Origin: Candidatus Altimarinota bacterium
GTDB lineage: Bacteria; Patescibacteriota; Minisyncoccia; Phycocordibacterales; UBA5272
Reading direction: 5' to 3'
Length of the DNA stretch: 52,204 bases
NCBI GenBank assembly: GCA_021734745.1
Contig: JAIPIK010000007.1
Location: 1-52,204, forward strand
The position numbers and the translations under genes are program-made. How positions within the stretch are numbered: position 1 is the stretch's first letter; each line of letters opens with the position of its first letter. A model generated the notes under the pieces. The model was not told the DNA's origin. It searched no databases and was given only the letters and a program-made list of their open reading frames with translations. Shown here in pieces: positions 7,899 to 14,662 of the stretch.

Positions 7899-7926
7899 AG
7901 TATAGCAAATATGCGGGATTTGTCAA
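7899..7926 (-). promoter_or_regulatory. Consensus promoter of the membrane peptide
   Basis: TTGACA, 16 bases, TATACT on the minus strand. A partial inverted repeat (GTAAC...GTTAC) lies just downstream, around the expected transcript start. Confidence 0.8.
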
Positions 7927-7966
7927 CCCCTTCACAAATAATTCTAAAAATACTACTAAACAAAAG

Positions 7967-8004
7967 AAATAGCGTCAAAAGATTACTCTCTTTTGACGCT
8001 ATTT
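7967..8004 (-). terminator. Terminator of the 8193 gene
   Basis: A 16 bp stem AAATAGCGTCAAAAGA/TCTTTTGACGCTATTT. The T-rich flank is modest. Confidence 0.7.
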
Positions 8005-8025
8005 AGGAATTGATTCAGTTTCAAA

Positions 8026-8193
8026 TTAATGATGTGGTGACTGTTTGACCATATTCGAAGTCCTCGCTTGCTGCATAAATGCATGACGTGCACTCCCTGG
8101 ACTGATGTGGTCAATCTTTGGAGTCGGACTTGGAGTTGGGGGATTCTTTGCAGGAATTTGCCCTGCAGTTATTCCGTTTGTATTATTTTTCAT
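8026..8193 (-). CDS. 55-residue hypothetical protein, orphan unit
   Basis: MKNNTNGITAGQIPAKNPPT followed by a proline-rich segment (PTPSPTPK) and a His/Gln-rich tail ending KQSPHH. It is probably disordered, with no membrane segment. AAAAGGAG lies seven bases before the ATG, a promoter is at 8252-8280 and a terminator at 7967-8004. A longer frame from 8280 would start inside the promoter and is rejected. No family recognised. Confidence 0.6.
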   Translation of the reverse strand: MKNNTNGITAGQIPAKNPPTPSPTPKIDHISPGSARHAFMQQARTSNMVKQSPHH

Positions 8194-8251
8194 CTGGAAA
8201 CTCCTTTTTATTGAAACGCAGAAAGAACATCTAAAAATTACACGAGCCCAA

Positions 8252-8280
8252 ACTCTAACAAAATAAATAACTACTGTCAA
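8252..8280 (-). promoter_or_regulatory. Promoter of the 8193 gene
   Basis: TTGACA, 17 bases, TAGAGT on the minus strand. Confidence 0.65.
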
Positions 8281-8350
8281 AATAACTATTTATCTACAAC
8301 TAAATTAAAATGAGTCATGTTACACTATCCACTACAATAACCATAATTAA

Positions 8351-8833
8351 ATGTCTTCACGAATTATATCTTTAGTATCAGAAAATCCTAACCTACCACT
8401 TGGTCTTGCTCTTATTCTTGTGATTATTTATGTTGTACATCTTCATAAAAAAATTCATAACTTAACTCGTGGTCAATCAGGTGAGTCACTTGAAAATATT
8501 ATAAAAACATGTGTTGATGGTGTAGCAGAAATAGAAAAAAGAAATGAGCTAATCTCAAAACATGCAATATCATTAGATACACGCGTATCTCACGCACTCC
8601 GTAATGCACAAACAATAAGATACAAAGCATTCGAAACAAATGGGTCAAGTCAAAGTTTTTCAATTGCACTATTAAACGAAAAAGGTAATGGTGTTGTAAT
8701 TACATCACTACATGCACACAATCACACTAGTACACATGCAAAACCAGTGGAAAAATATTCAAGCACACATGAATTAACAGAAGAAGAGCTGGCAGTAATT
8801 GAGGAAGCGAGGGCTGCACACAAAATAAAATAA
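8351..8833 (+). CDS. DUF4446 family membrane-anchored protein
   Basis: A 160-residue protein with one N-terminal membrane segment (about 17-30, LGLALILVIIYVV), a short coiled region, and the domain I associate with DUF4446. The key stretch is QSFSIALLNEKGNGVVITSL, then AKPVEKYSSTHELTEEELAVI. This family of unknown function is common in Firmicutes and CPR, where it often neighbours chromosome-partition or translation genes; here infB follows after 93 bases. No Shine-Dalgarno site. Confidence 0.8.
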   Translation: MSSRIISLVSENPNLPLGLALILVIIYVVHLHKKIHNLTRGQSGESLENIIKTCVDGVAEIEKRNELISKHAISLDTRVSHALRNAQTIRYKAFETNGSSQSFSIALLNEKGNGVVITSLHAHNHTSTHAKPVEKYSSTHELTEEELAVIEEARAAHKIK

Positions 8834-8926
8834 TTTTTTATACTTTTGGTCTACTGTTTTATAATATCTAAAAGTGTTCCATCTATATGATTATTTACAA
8901 AATCGTGATATGATTGTAATTACATT

Positions 8927-10441
8927 ATGTCAAAAACCTCTACAGTAAAAGGAGTTTCTCGTCAGCCAGTGATTGCTGTTCTTGGTCATGTCGATCACGG
9001 CAAGTCTTCCCTTCTCGATTTTATTCGCAAATCAAACATTGTCGATGGTGAAGCTGGAGGAATTACACAGCGTATTTCTGCATATGAAGTACAACACAAG
9101 CTATCGGATGGAACAATAAAACCAATTACATTCTTGGATACTCCTGGACATGCTGCTTTTCAAAACATGCGTGAACGTGGTGTGGAAATCGCTGACATTG
9201 CAATTCTGATTGTTTCTGCTGAAGATGGTGTAAAAGCTCAAACAGTAGAAGCGTGGAAGACTATAGATGCTCACAAACTACCTTATGTTGTTGCAATTAA
9301 CAAAATCGACAAGCCGGGTGCTGATATACAAAAAACAAAAAACTCTCTTGTTGAAAATGGAATATATATTGAAGGTTATGGTGGAGAAGTTCCTTGTGTA
9401 GAGATTTCTGCAAAAGCTGGAACTGGCGTTGATTCATTACTTGAGACATTACTTTTACTTGTTGACATGAATGAGTTAACTGCAAATCTTTCAACTGACG
9501 CTACGGGATATGTGCTTGAGAGTTTTGTTGACCAGAAACGTGGAGTATCAGCAACTTTGATAATTAAAGATGGCACACTCGCAACTTCTGGTGCAATAGT
9601 AGCAGGAACTTCTTTTTCTCCGATTCGTATTGTAGAAGACTTCATTGGCCGTCCAATCAAGTCTCCTCATGCCGGACAACCAATAAAAGTTACAGGTTTT
9701 GATGATATCCCTGCTTCTGGTTCAATTTTCGTATCTTCAAGTGATAAAAAAATGATGGAACAACTCCAGTCAGAGACAAAATTAAATACTGTCAAAACAG
9801 TATTAGACCCTCGTTTGTATCGTAATGCAAAAGTTGTAATCCCTGTTGTTATAAAAGCTGACTCATTAGGAACATTAGATGCTGTGAAGAGTGAACTCAA
9901 AAAAAGTGAAACTGATGATATTAAAATTAAAATTATTGCAGAGGGTGTTGGGACTATTTCTGAAGGGGATATCATGTTAGCTTCTTCTGACGAAAAAACA
10001 ATAATTATTGGCTTTGCGGTGAAGATGGAGGGAAAAGCTCGTGACCAAGCTGATAGATTCAATATTAAACCTGAACTGTTTGATATTATTTATAAACTCT
10101 CAGAATGGTTCACCTCAATTGTTGAAAGCCGTCTCCCTTATGAAGAAAATGAAGTTGTTTTGGGTACAATAAAAATTCTTAGAACTTTCAGCTCACAAAA
10201 AGATAAGCATGTTATCGGTGGACGTGTTGAGACAGGAAAAATAATAAATAATTCTGTGGTGAAGATTATTCGTCGAGGATTAGAACTTGGCCGTGGTCGT
10301 ATAGTAGAGTTGCAAGCTCAAAAACTTAAGACTGATGTTGTTAATGAAGGTAATGAGTGTGGACTTATGGTTGAAAGTAAATTTGAAATTATACAAAACG
10401 ACATTCTTGAAAATATTCAAGTTGAAAAAACACGTGCCTAG
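8927..10441 (+). CDS. infB: Translation initiation factor IF-2, short form
   Basis: A 504-residue GTPase that brings fMet-tRNA to the 30S subunit. GTP motifs: G1 GHVDHGKSS at about 20-28, G3 DTPGH, G4 NKID, G5 SAKAGTG. Domains II, III and the fMet-tRNA-binding domain IV follow. The long N-terminal region of typical IF-2 (often 700-900 residues) is absent, as is usual in reduced genomes. The start follows an extended -10 box (TGATATGAT) by 12 bases with no ribosome site. It is followed by rbfA 42 bases later, the classical infB-rbfA order. Confidence 0.95.
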   Translation: MSKTSTVKGVSRQPVIAVLGHVDHGKSSLLDFIRKSNIVDGEAGGITQRISAYEVQHKLSDGTIKPITFLDTPGHAAFQNMRERGVEIADIAILIVSAEDGVKAQTVEAWKTIDAHKLPYVVAINKIDKPGADIQKTKNSLVENGIYIEGYGGEVPCVEISAKAGTGVDSLLETLLLLVDMNELTANLSTDATGYVLESFVDQKRGVSATLIIKDGTLATSGAIVAGTSFSPIRIVEDFIGRPIKSPHAGQPIKVTGFDDIPASGSIFVSSSDKKMMEQLQSETKLNTVKTVLDPRLYRNAKVVIPVVIKADSLGTLDAVKSELKKSETDDIKIKIIAEGVGTISEGDIMLASSDEKTIIIGFAVKMEGKARDQADRFNIKPELFDIIYKLSEWFTSIVESRLPYEENEVVLGTIKILRTFSSQKDKHVIGGRVETGKIINNSVVKIIRRGLELGRGRIVELQAQKLKTDVVNEGNECGLMVESKFEIIQNDILENIQVEKTRA

Positions 10442-10459
10442 TTTTTAAGTATTTGAATT

Positions 10460-10483
10460 ATCTAAAATCTAACATCTACCTCT
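10460..10483 (+). promoter_or_regulatory. CT-rich heptamer leader of rbfA
   Basis: TCTAAAA, TCTAACA, TCTACCT, CT, ATG. A near-perfect inverted copy (two mismatches over 20 bases) lies right after the rbfA stop at 10889-10924, so the gene sits between inverted repeats. Confidence 0.6.
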
Positions 10484-10888
10484 ATGAACATAACCAAAGA
10501 ACCAACAAAACGTCAGGTACAACTAGGTCTTGAGATACGCTCAATTGCTCAAGATTTCTTTCAACGTGAATCTTCTGGTGCCTCATTAATTACCGTTACT
10601 CGCACAGAAGTTTCATCTGATATGAAGCATGGCACTATTTTTATAACAGTATTACCAGAAGAGAAAGAAGCTGCTGCGCTCGACTTTGCAAAACGAATGA
10701 GAAGTGAACTTCGCCACAAAGTTATGAAGCGTCTTCCTGTAAAAGTTATACCATTTTTTGAAGTAGAAATAGATTACGGAGAAAAGAATCGTCTTCACAT
10801 TGATTCACTTTTACGTAAAGACAAGCTTGAGAATGATAAATACCAACAGATGTTAGCAGAAAAAGCTGGTGAAGTTGCTGATAATTAG
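10484..10888 (+). CDS. rbfA: Ribosome-binding factor A
   Basis: A 134-residue 30S maturation factor with a KH-like fold. Features: N-terminal RQVQLGLEIRSIAQDFFQRE, central VTRTEVSSDMKHGTIFITV, and C-terminal RHKVMKRLPVKVIPFFEVEIDYGEKN in short conserved blocks. Length is normal. Probably co-transcribed with infB. The start is set by the heptamer leader TCTACCTCT-ATG rather than by a Shine-Dalgarno site. Confidence 0.9.
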   Translation: MNITKEPTKRQVQLGLEIRSIAQDFFQRESSGASLITVTRTEVSSDMKHGTIFITVLPEEKEAAALDFAKRMRSELRHKVMKRLPVKVIPFFEVEIDYGEKNRLHIDSLLRKDKLENDKYQQMLAEKAGEVADN

Positions 10889-10936
10889 GAACTAGAGATT
10901 AGATTTTAGATACTAGATTTTGGACAAATACTAGAG

Positions 10937-10973
10937 AATACGAGCGAAACCTTCGGTTTCGCTCGTATTTTTT
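10937..10973 (+). terminator. Terminator after rbfA
   Basis: ATACGAGCGAAACC-TTCG-GTTTCGCTCGTAT followed by seven T. The same GCGAAACCTTCGGTTTCGC core recurs at 22674-22696. Confidence 0.85.
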
Positions 10974-11022
10974 TACATAATATATTGATTAAATACCCGA
11001 TATTATAAGAATTTAGTCAAGC

Positions 11023-11050
11023 TTGACAAATTACCTAATTAGTGTATACT
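11023..11050 (+). promoter_or_regulatory. Promoter and possible operator of the 11144 gene
   Basis: TTGACA, 16 bases, TATACT. The -10 box lies within the palindrome GTATACTGTATAC, framed by AGTG and CACT, which could be an operator. The leader then forms a hairpin at about 11065-11096 (CGAGGA/TCCTCG inside TTTGTT/AACAAA). Confidence 0.7.
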
Positions 11051-11143
11051 GTATACAGCACTCATTTGTTAATCGAGGACCTCCTCGTAAAACAAACTGG
11101 GTATATCTGAAGTACATTGAACATAAAACACAGGAGAAACACC

Positions 11144-12160
11144 ATGAGCATGATTCCGCGCGTAGTTAACTTTGGCGAAGGCAAATGCGAAAAGACCGTG
11201 ACTGTCCTCGACAACGAGGACTTCAAGGACAATCCGAAGGCCTTCTCACTGGTTCGCACCGTTACCTGGAAGGATGGCGCTTGGGTCTGGGTGAAAGAAA
11301 ACTACCCTGACAACAGCCGTGGCCAGTTCTACCAGGATCAAGCCGGCAAGGGCTATATCCTTATCGTGACGAAGAGCGAAATCACCGACGTCTACGAAAT
11401 CGCCAAGCTGGACAAGTACGTCATGGTCAACCTGACCAAAAATGGCCCGAAGTATGACGGCCGTGGTCGTACTCCGCAGGAGCAAATCTCGCTCAAGCAA
11501 TCCATCGCAACGGATCTCGGCATGCACTACAAACTGACCCCTTCCGAAGAAGCGATGCAACAAGTCATTCGCAACGAGGAGCGTCAGAGACGTCTCGAAG
11601 CGAAGGCAGAAGTAGATGCTCAGCGTCAAGCCGAGCGTGATGCCCAAAAGGCAGAACGCAACCGCATCAAGGCACTGCTTCTCGCACGTCCGCGTCTCAA
11701 GGGCTATGCCGGTCCCACCGCCAAGTACTTCAACGGTACACCAGTAGTTGGCGACGAATGGCAAAAACTTGAAGCCGGCATGTACTGCGTCGAAGTCGAG
11801 TCGTATGACGACGAAAACAAGACACACGGTACCATCATCGGTTGTTTCATCATCAAGAAGGAAGGTACCCTGAAGTCGAAGAAAGACGAGGACACTTTCT
11901 CTTTCAGTCAGACGGGTGCCGTGAAGATGGTCGCCAAATCCATCGGAGAACTCAACTACAAGGATTCCGATGATGACTTCGCACAGGCGTTCGTCTATCG
12001 CAACATGGAAGCTGTTCAAGCTCTCCAGAAGGCCGGCCTGAATAGCGGCCGCATCGTTGCTGTCCCGACTACCGAGCAGGGATATTTCCAGCTCGTGAAG
12101 GTGACGGCCAAGGCCCTCACCGACGTCAACAAGGTCAAAGGCGTATTCATCGCCGACTGA
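11144..12160 (+). CDS. Hypothetical protein with central coiled coil, GC-rich
   Basis: A 338-residue soluble protein without recognised family. The N-terminal part (about 1-110) and C-terminal part (about 195-338) look like beta-rich globular domains. Between them is a charged, Gln/Arg/Ala-rich helix (about 135-175, EERQRRLEAKAEVDAQRQAE). Start 11144 is chosen because CAGGAG lies seven bases upstream; the frame itself opens at a TTG 27 bases earlier. Codon use strongly prefers G or C at third positions (GGC, AAG, GAC, CTC), unlike infB and rbfA next door, so recent transfer or strong expression selection is possible. It has its own promoter and terminator. Confidence 0.85.
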   Translation: MSMIPRVVNFGEGKCEKTVTVLDNEDFKDNPKAFSLVRTVTWKDGAWVWVKENYPDNSRGQFYQDQAGKGYILIVTKSEITDVYEIAKLDKYVMVNLTKNGPKYDGRGRTPQEQISLKQSIATDLGMHYKLTPSEEAMQQVIRNEERQRRLEAKAEVDAQRQAERDAQKAERNRIKALLLARPRLKGYAGPTAKYFNGTPVVGDEWQKLEAGMYCVEVESYDDENKTHGTIIGCFIIKKEGTLKSKKDEDTFSFSQTGAVKMVAKSIGELNYKDSDDDFAQAFVYRNMEAVQALQKAGLNSGRIVAVPTTEQGYFQLVKVTAKALTDVNKVKGVFIAD

Positions 12161-12185
12161 TAGATCGTGTGCAATGCACGATCAC

Positions 12186-12218
12186 AAAGCCCTACCGTAA
12201 GGTGGGGCTTTTTCTTTT
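12186..12218 (+). terminator. Terminator of the 11144 gene
   Basis: AAAGCCCtACC-GTAA-GGTgGGGCTTTTT with a T-rich tail. Confidence 0.85.
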
Positions 12219-12223
12219 GTATT

Positions 12224-12388
12224 TTTTGTGCCCGGGAAAGGACTCGGTCATCTCATCTCGTTTTATGAGTACATAAAACAGGAGACTCCTCGACCCCTAT
12301 TCAAGTCCTTACGAAAACCAGGCAGTTGGCTTTCTTTCCGGGTAAAAAATAAATCAACCAAAGCTCTCGCTTTGGTTTCATTATTTTG
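12224..12388 (-). ncRNA. tRNA-3'-end structured element, copy A2 (tRNA-Leu UAG)
   Basis: Follows tRNA-Leu on the minus strand. First comes a terminator-like hairpin (12356-12377). Then CCCG-GAAAG, complementary to the tRNA end CTTTC(C)CGGG; a 22-base hairpin around 12310-12331; GAATAGGGGTC (12292-12302); a hairpin ending in TGACC; and a 21-base perfect copy of the tRNA 3' end (12224-12244, identical to 12384-12404). Its apical loop differs from the other copies. Confidence 0.65.
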
Positions 12389-12470
12389 TGCCCGGGAAAG
12401 GACTTGAACCTTCATGAGTTGCCTCGCTTGCTCCTAAGGCAAGTGCGTCTACCAATTTCGCCACCCGGGC
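12389..12470 (-). tRNA. tRNA-Leu (UAG)
   Basis: Anticodon arm CTTGC-CTTAGGA-GCAAG gives UAG. Acceptor GCCCGGG/CCCGGGC is perfect, and the T loop is TTCAAGT. It has a class II variable arm. CCA is not encoded (A followed by CAA). Confidence 0.95.
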
Positions 12471-12534
12471 ATATTATTTTTTAATTTAACAAATTGCTTG
12501 TGTATTATACATAAAAATATGTTAGATTGCTACT

Positions 12535-13221
12535 ATGAATATTCAAATAATTTTTGAAGATAAAAACATAATTATAATCAATAAACCTTCTGGTCTTGTT
12601 GTCCATCCTTTCGACTACTCTACAGAATATACTCTTGTTGATTTTTTGCATGAAAAATATCCAGAAATTTTTACTATTGAAAATAGTGTCACACTCCAAG
12701 ATAAAAGAAACATTCCCCTTGGCGGTATCGTTCATAAATTAGACAGAGACACTTCAGGTGTTATGGTTATTGCAAAGAATCAAGAAGTTTTTGATGAGTT
12801 AAAATCGCAATTTAGAAATCATATAACTAAAAAAAATTATATTTCATTGGTCGAAGGAATAATAGGAAGTGACAATTTTGTAATAGATGCACCGCTTGGT
12901 CGTGGCAAGAAAGAGTATAAGCAATCTACAAATCCAATTAATCCTCGTGGTGAATTACGTGACGCAGTAACTGATGTAGAAGTGCTAAAACGAATGGAAA
13001 AAACTACATTAGTAAAACTCTCCCCTAAAACAGGACGAACTCATCAACTACGTGCACACATGTCGTCAATTGGTCATCCGATTGTTGGTGATAAAGCATA
13101 TGGAAGTAAAATTGATTCTGAGAGAATTATGTTACATGCAGAAAGTCTGGAGTTTAGCATTGAAGGAAAGGAGTATAGTTTTAAGGTGGAAGTACCAGAG
13201 GGGTTTGATACGTTCAAATAG
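12535..13221 (+). CDS. RluA-family rRNA pseudouridine synthase
   Basis: A 228-residue enzyme that converts uridine to pseudouridine in large-subunit rRNA or tRNA. Features: NIIIINKPSGLVVHP, the catalytic HKLDRDTSGVMVIAKN (aspartate in RDTSG), GRTHQLRAHMSSIGHPIVGD and YGSK. There is no N-terminal S4 domain, so it is shorter than RluD (about 320). TTAGAT lies seven bases before the ATG, suggesting a leaderless mRNA. The exact member (RluA, C or D) cannot be decided. Confidence 0.9.
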   Translation: MNIQIIFEDKNIIIINKPSGLVVHPFDYSTEYTLVDFLHEKYPEIFTIENSVTLQDKRNIPLGGIVHKLDRDTSGVMVIAKNQEVFDELKSQFRNHITKKNYISLVEGIIGSDNFVIDAPLGRGKKEYKQSTNPINPRGELRDAVTDVEVLKRMEKTTLVKLSPKTGRTHQLRAHMSSIGHPIVGDKAYGSKIDSERIMLHAESLEFSIEGKEYSFKVEVPEGFDTFK

Positions 13222-13234
13222 GGATCGGTCACAA
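13219..13234. repeat. Detached fragment of a type A element
   Basis: The 16 bases TAGGGATCGGTCACAA are identical to 13841-13856, the far end of element A3. The copy overlaps the last codon of the pseudouridine synthase gene. No tRNA lies next to it. Confidence 0.6.
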
Positions 13235-13322
13235 GGTCTAATTCTGTGTTCAACTGATATACAAATTCAGAACATTTTATTGGAAAAAGGTATAAAATAT
13301 AGTGAGTATGTTAAACAAGAAA

Positions 13323-13349
13323 CCGCCTAAGCAATTTCTTGCTTGGCGG
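13323..13349 (-). terminator. Terminator of the 13669 gene
   Basis: Minus-strand stem CCGCC-AGCAA/TTGCT-GGCGG with small mismatches, then TTTCTTGTTT. Confidence 0.7.
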
Positions 13350-13363
13350 ACTAACCGACTGTT

Positions 13364-13669
13364 TTAGTCGTTGGAATATTTTTTGCCTCGTCTTGGTAGA
13401 TGGAAGACCACCTGACCTTTAGGCATGGGTTCAATTGCTACCCATCCACCGGCAGAAATCGTGAAAGCAAGTCTCAACAACTCAAAACCCACTTTCGGGT
13501 CATCCGTTGCATAGCGAACATCACCACCAGAATTTTCTACACAAGGGTCAATGCCTAGTTCTGCTTTGATGAGCCTCTTGCCAGCTTCAGCTGTGAAGAT
13601 ACCTTCACGAAGATCTTCTTGACGTTCGGTTGTGAAATCAAATGCTACTTCATATTTGCCATGTGACAT
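13364..13669 (-). CDS. Hypothetical protein, orphan unit
   Basis: A 101-residue soluble protein (MSHGKYEVAFDFTTERQEDL...). Its middle has AGKRLIKAELGIDPCVENS, and it ends with a basic PRRGKKYSND. No membrane segment or signal peptide. The ribosome site GGGAGG lies nine bases before the ATG. A clear promoter was not found, only AT-rich TTTACA/TTGAAA candidates near 13700-13740. GC content is higher than in the flanking pseudouridine synthase gene. No family recognised. Confidence 0.7.
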   Translation of the reverse strand: MSHGKYEVAFDFTTERQEDLREGIFTAEAGKRLIKAELGIDPCVENSGGDVRYATDDPKVGFELLRLAFTISAGGWVAIEPMPKGQVVFHLPRRGKKYSND

Positions 13670-13839
13670 GGTGCATACCCTCCCATTTATTGCTCAGATT
13701 TTACTGAGAATATGATAAATACTACTATATATTTTCAAAATGTAAAGTAATGGCTGCTATCATCTATATTTTGTACACTCGATGGAGAAATAAAAAAAAC
13801 TTAAGGAGGTTTTTCAAAACTCATTTTTTAAATTTCACC

Positions 13840-13989
13840 GTAGGGATCGGTCACAAATCTGCCTCCCTTCGTTCGAAGCAGATTCGCGACCCCTATTCGA
13901 TCCCTACCCGAAAGCCAAGCAGTTGGATTTCTTGGGGACACAGAAATTTAAAATCACGAAACATACTGTTTCGCGATTTTAAATTTCTG
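13840..13989 (-). ncRNA. tRNA-3'-end structured element, copy A3 (tRNA-Lys)
   Basis: The first part completes a palindrome with the tRNA end: 13975-13996 pairs perfectly with 13934-13955 (22 bp), then a GU pair on the minus strand, 6 bp more and a 5-base loop. The arm includes six bases of the tRNA-Lys acceptor strand. Next come a 22-base hairpin (about 13912-13933), GAATAGGGGTC (13888-13898), an apical motif TCGAACGAAGGGAG (13863-13876), TGACC and a 10-base copy of the tRNA T arm (13840-13849). It is the cleanest example of the family. A pairing of TTTGTGACC with GGTCGCGAA includes a GU pair. Confidence 0.7.
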
Positions 13990-14062
13990 TGTCCCCAGTA
14001 GGGATCGAACCTACGACCTGCGGATTAAGAGTCCGATGCTCTACCAGCTGAGCTATAGGGAC
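13990..14062 (-). tRNA. tRNA-Lys (CUU)
   Basis: Anticodon arm CGGACTCTTAATCCG gives CUU. T arm GTAGG-TTCGATC-CCTAC, acceptor GTCCCTA/TGGGGAC. Not followed by CCA (A then CAG). Its acceptor 3' strand is also one end of a near-perfect 29 bp palindrome with element A3. Confidence 0.93.
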
Positions 14063-14166
14063 ATTGACACATTAAGGACACTATACCATAACATTAATAA
14101 TTTTTCTAGAGTGTTAATAAAAAATATGATAGTATATATATACTTTTTAATGTATAAAAGTAATAA

Positions 14167-14243
14167 GACGCGGTGGCGAAGTGGTTTAACGCTTCGGTTT
14201 GCAAAACCGACATTCGTGGGTTCAAATCCCACCCGCGTCTCCA
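14167..14243 (+). tRNA. tRNA-Cys (GCA), CCA encoded
   Basis: Anticodon arm TCGGT-TTGCAAA-ACCGA gives GCA. Acceptor GACGCGG/CCGCGTC, discriminator U as usual for Cys, then an encoded CCA (14241-14243). This is the only tRNA of the window with CCA and the only one without a structured element. A short hairpin and GTTTTATT follow. Confidence 0.94.
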
Positions 14244-14292
14244 GTTATAAAATAACTGACGGGAAAATTTCCGTGTTTTATTAAATAAATAT

Positions 14293-14375
14293 GCCCGGGT
14301 GATGGAATGGTAGACATAAAGGACTTAAAATCCTTGGTTGGAAACGACGTGCGGGTTCGAGTCCCGCCCTGGGCA
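14293..14375 (+). tRNA. tRNA-Leu (UAA)
   Basis: Anticodon arm AAGGA-CTTAAAA-TCCTT gives UAA. T arm GCGGG-TTCGAGT-CCCGC, acceptor GCCCGGG/CCTGGGC with one GU pair. Class II variable arm. No CCA (A followed by CAA). Confidence 0.94.
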
Positions 14376-14554
14376 CAAATTTAAAAATCTGACGAAAGTC
14401 AGTTTTTTAATTTGTGACCAGGGAGAAAGTAAACCGATTGGCTTTCATCGGGACGAGAATACGGGTTCGCAAAACTACTTCGAGCGAAGCGAGTTAGTTT
14501 TGTGACCAAGTCCCGCTACCTAGCTTCAAATCTGCTGATTCGCCTGGTCACAAA
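14376..14554 (+). ncRNA. tRNA-3'-end structured element, copy A4 (tRNA-Leu UAA)
   Basis: The tRNA end CCCTGG...CACAAATT is followed by a hairpin closed by GAAA and then by AATTTGTGACCAGGG, its complement. Next come a 22-base GAAAG...CTTTC hairpin, GAATACGGGTTC (14457-14468), the apical TCGAGCGAAGCGAG (14480-14493), TTTTGTGACC and AGTCCCGC, an 8-base copy of the tRNA T arm. An outer 12 bp inverted repeat (14411-14422 and 14543-14554) encloses the rest. Same layout as A1-A3 but on the plus strand. Confidence 0.65.
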
Positions 14555-14610
14555 ATAATAAATTACTCATTCTGTAATCAGAGTGATAATTATTATATTG
14601 AATTATTTAA

Positions 14611-14640
14611 TAAAAAAGTGTGGTCATAGACCACACTCTT
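14611..14640 (-). terminator. Terminator of the SPFH-like gene
   Basis: AGTGTGGTC-ATA-GACCACACT followed on the minus strand by TTTTTTATT. The stretch 14555-14610 holds nothing else recognisable. Confidence 0.85.
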
Positions 14641-14662
14641 GTTATTTAACTAATTCAATTTG

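Noticed and set aside
9297-10062. Several minus-strand frames over infB
   Set aside because: They are opposite-strand shadows of a strongly conserved gene.
11246-12019. 257-codon minus-strand frame opposite the 11144 gene
   Set aside because: Opposite-strand shadow caused by high G/C at third positions; no ribosome site or promoter.
13750-14001. Plus-strand frame of 83 codons over element A3
   Set aside because: Crosses the structured element and lacks a promoter; the AAGGAGG inside it has no start codon in reach.
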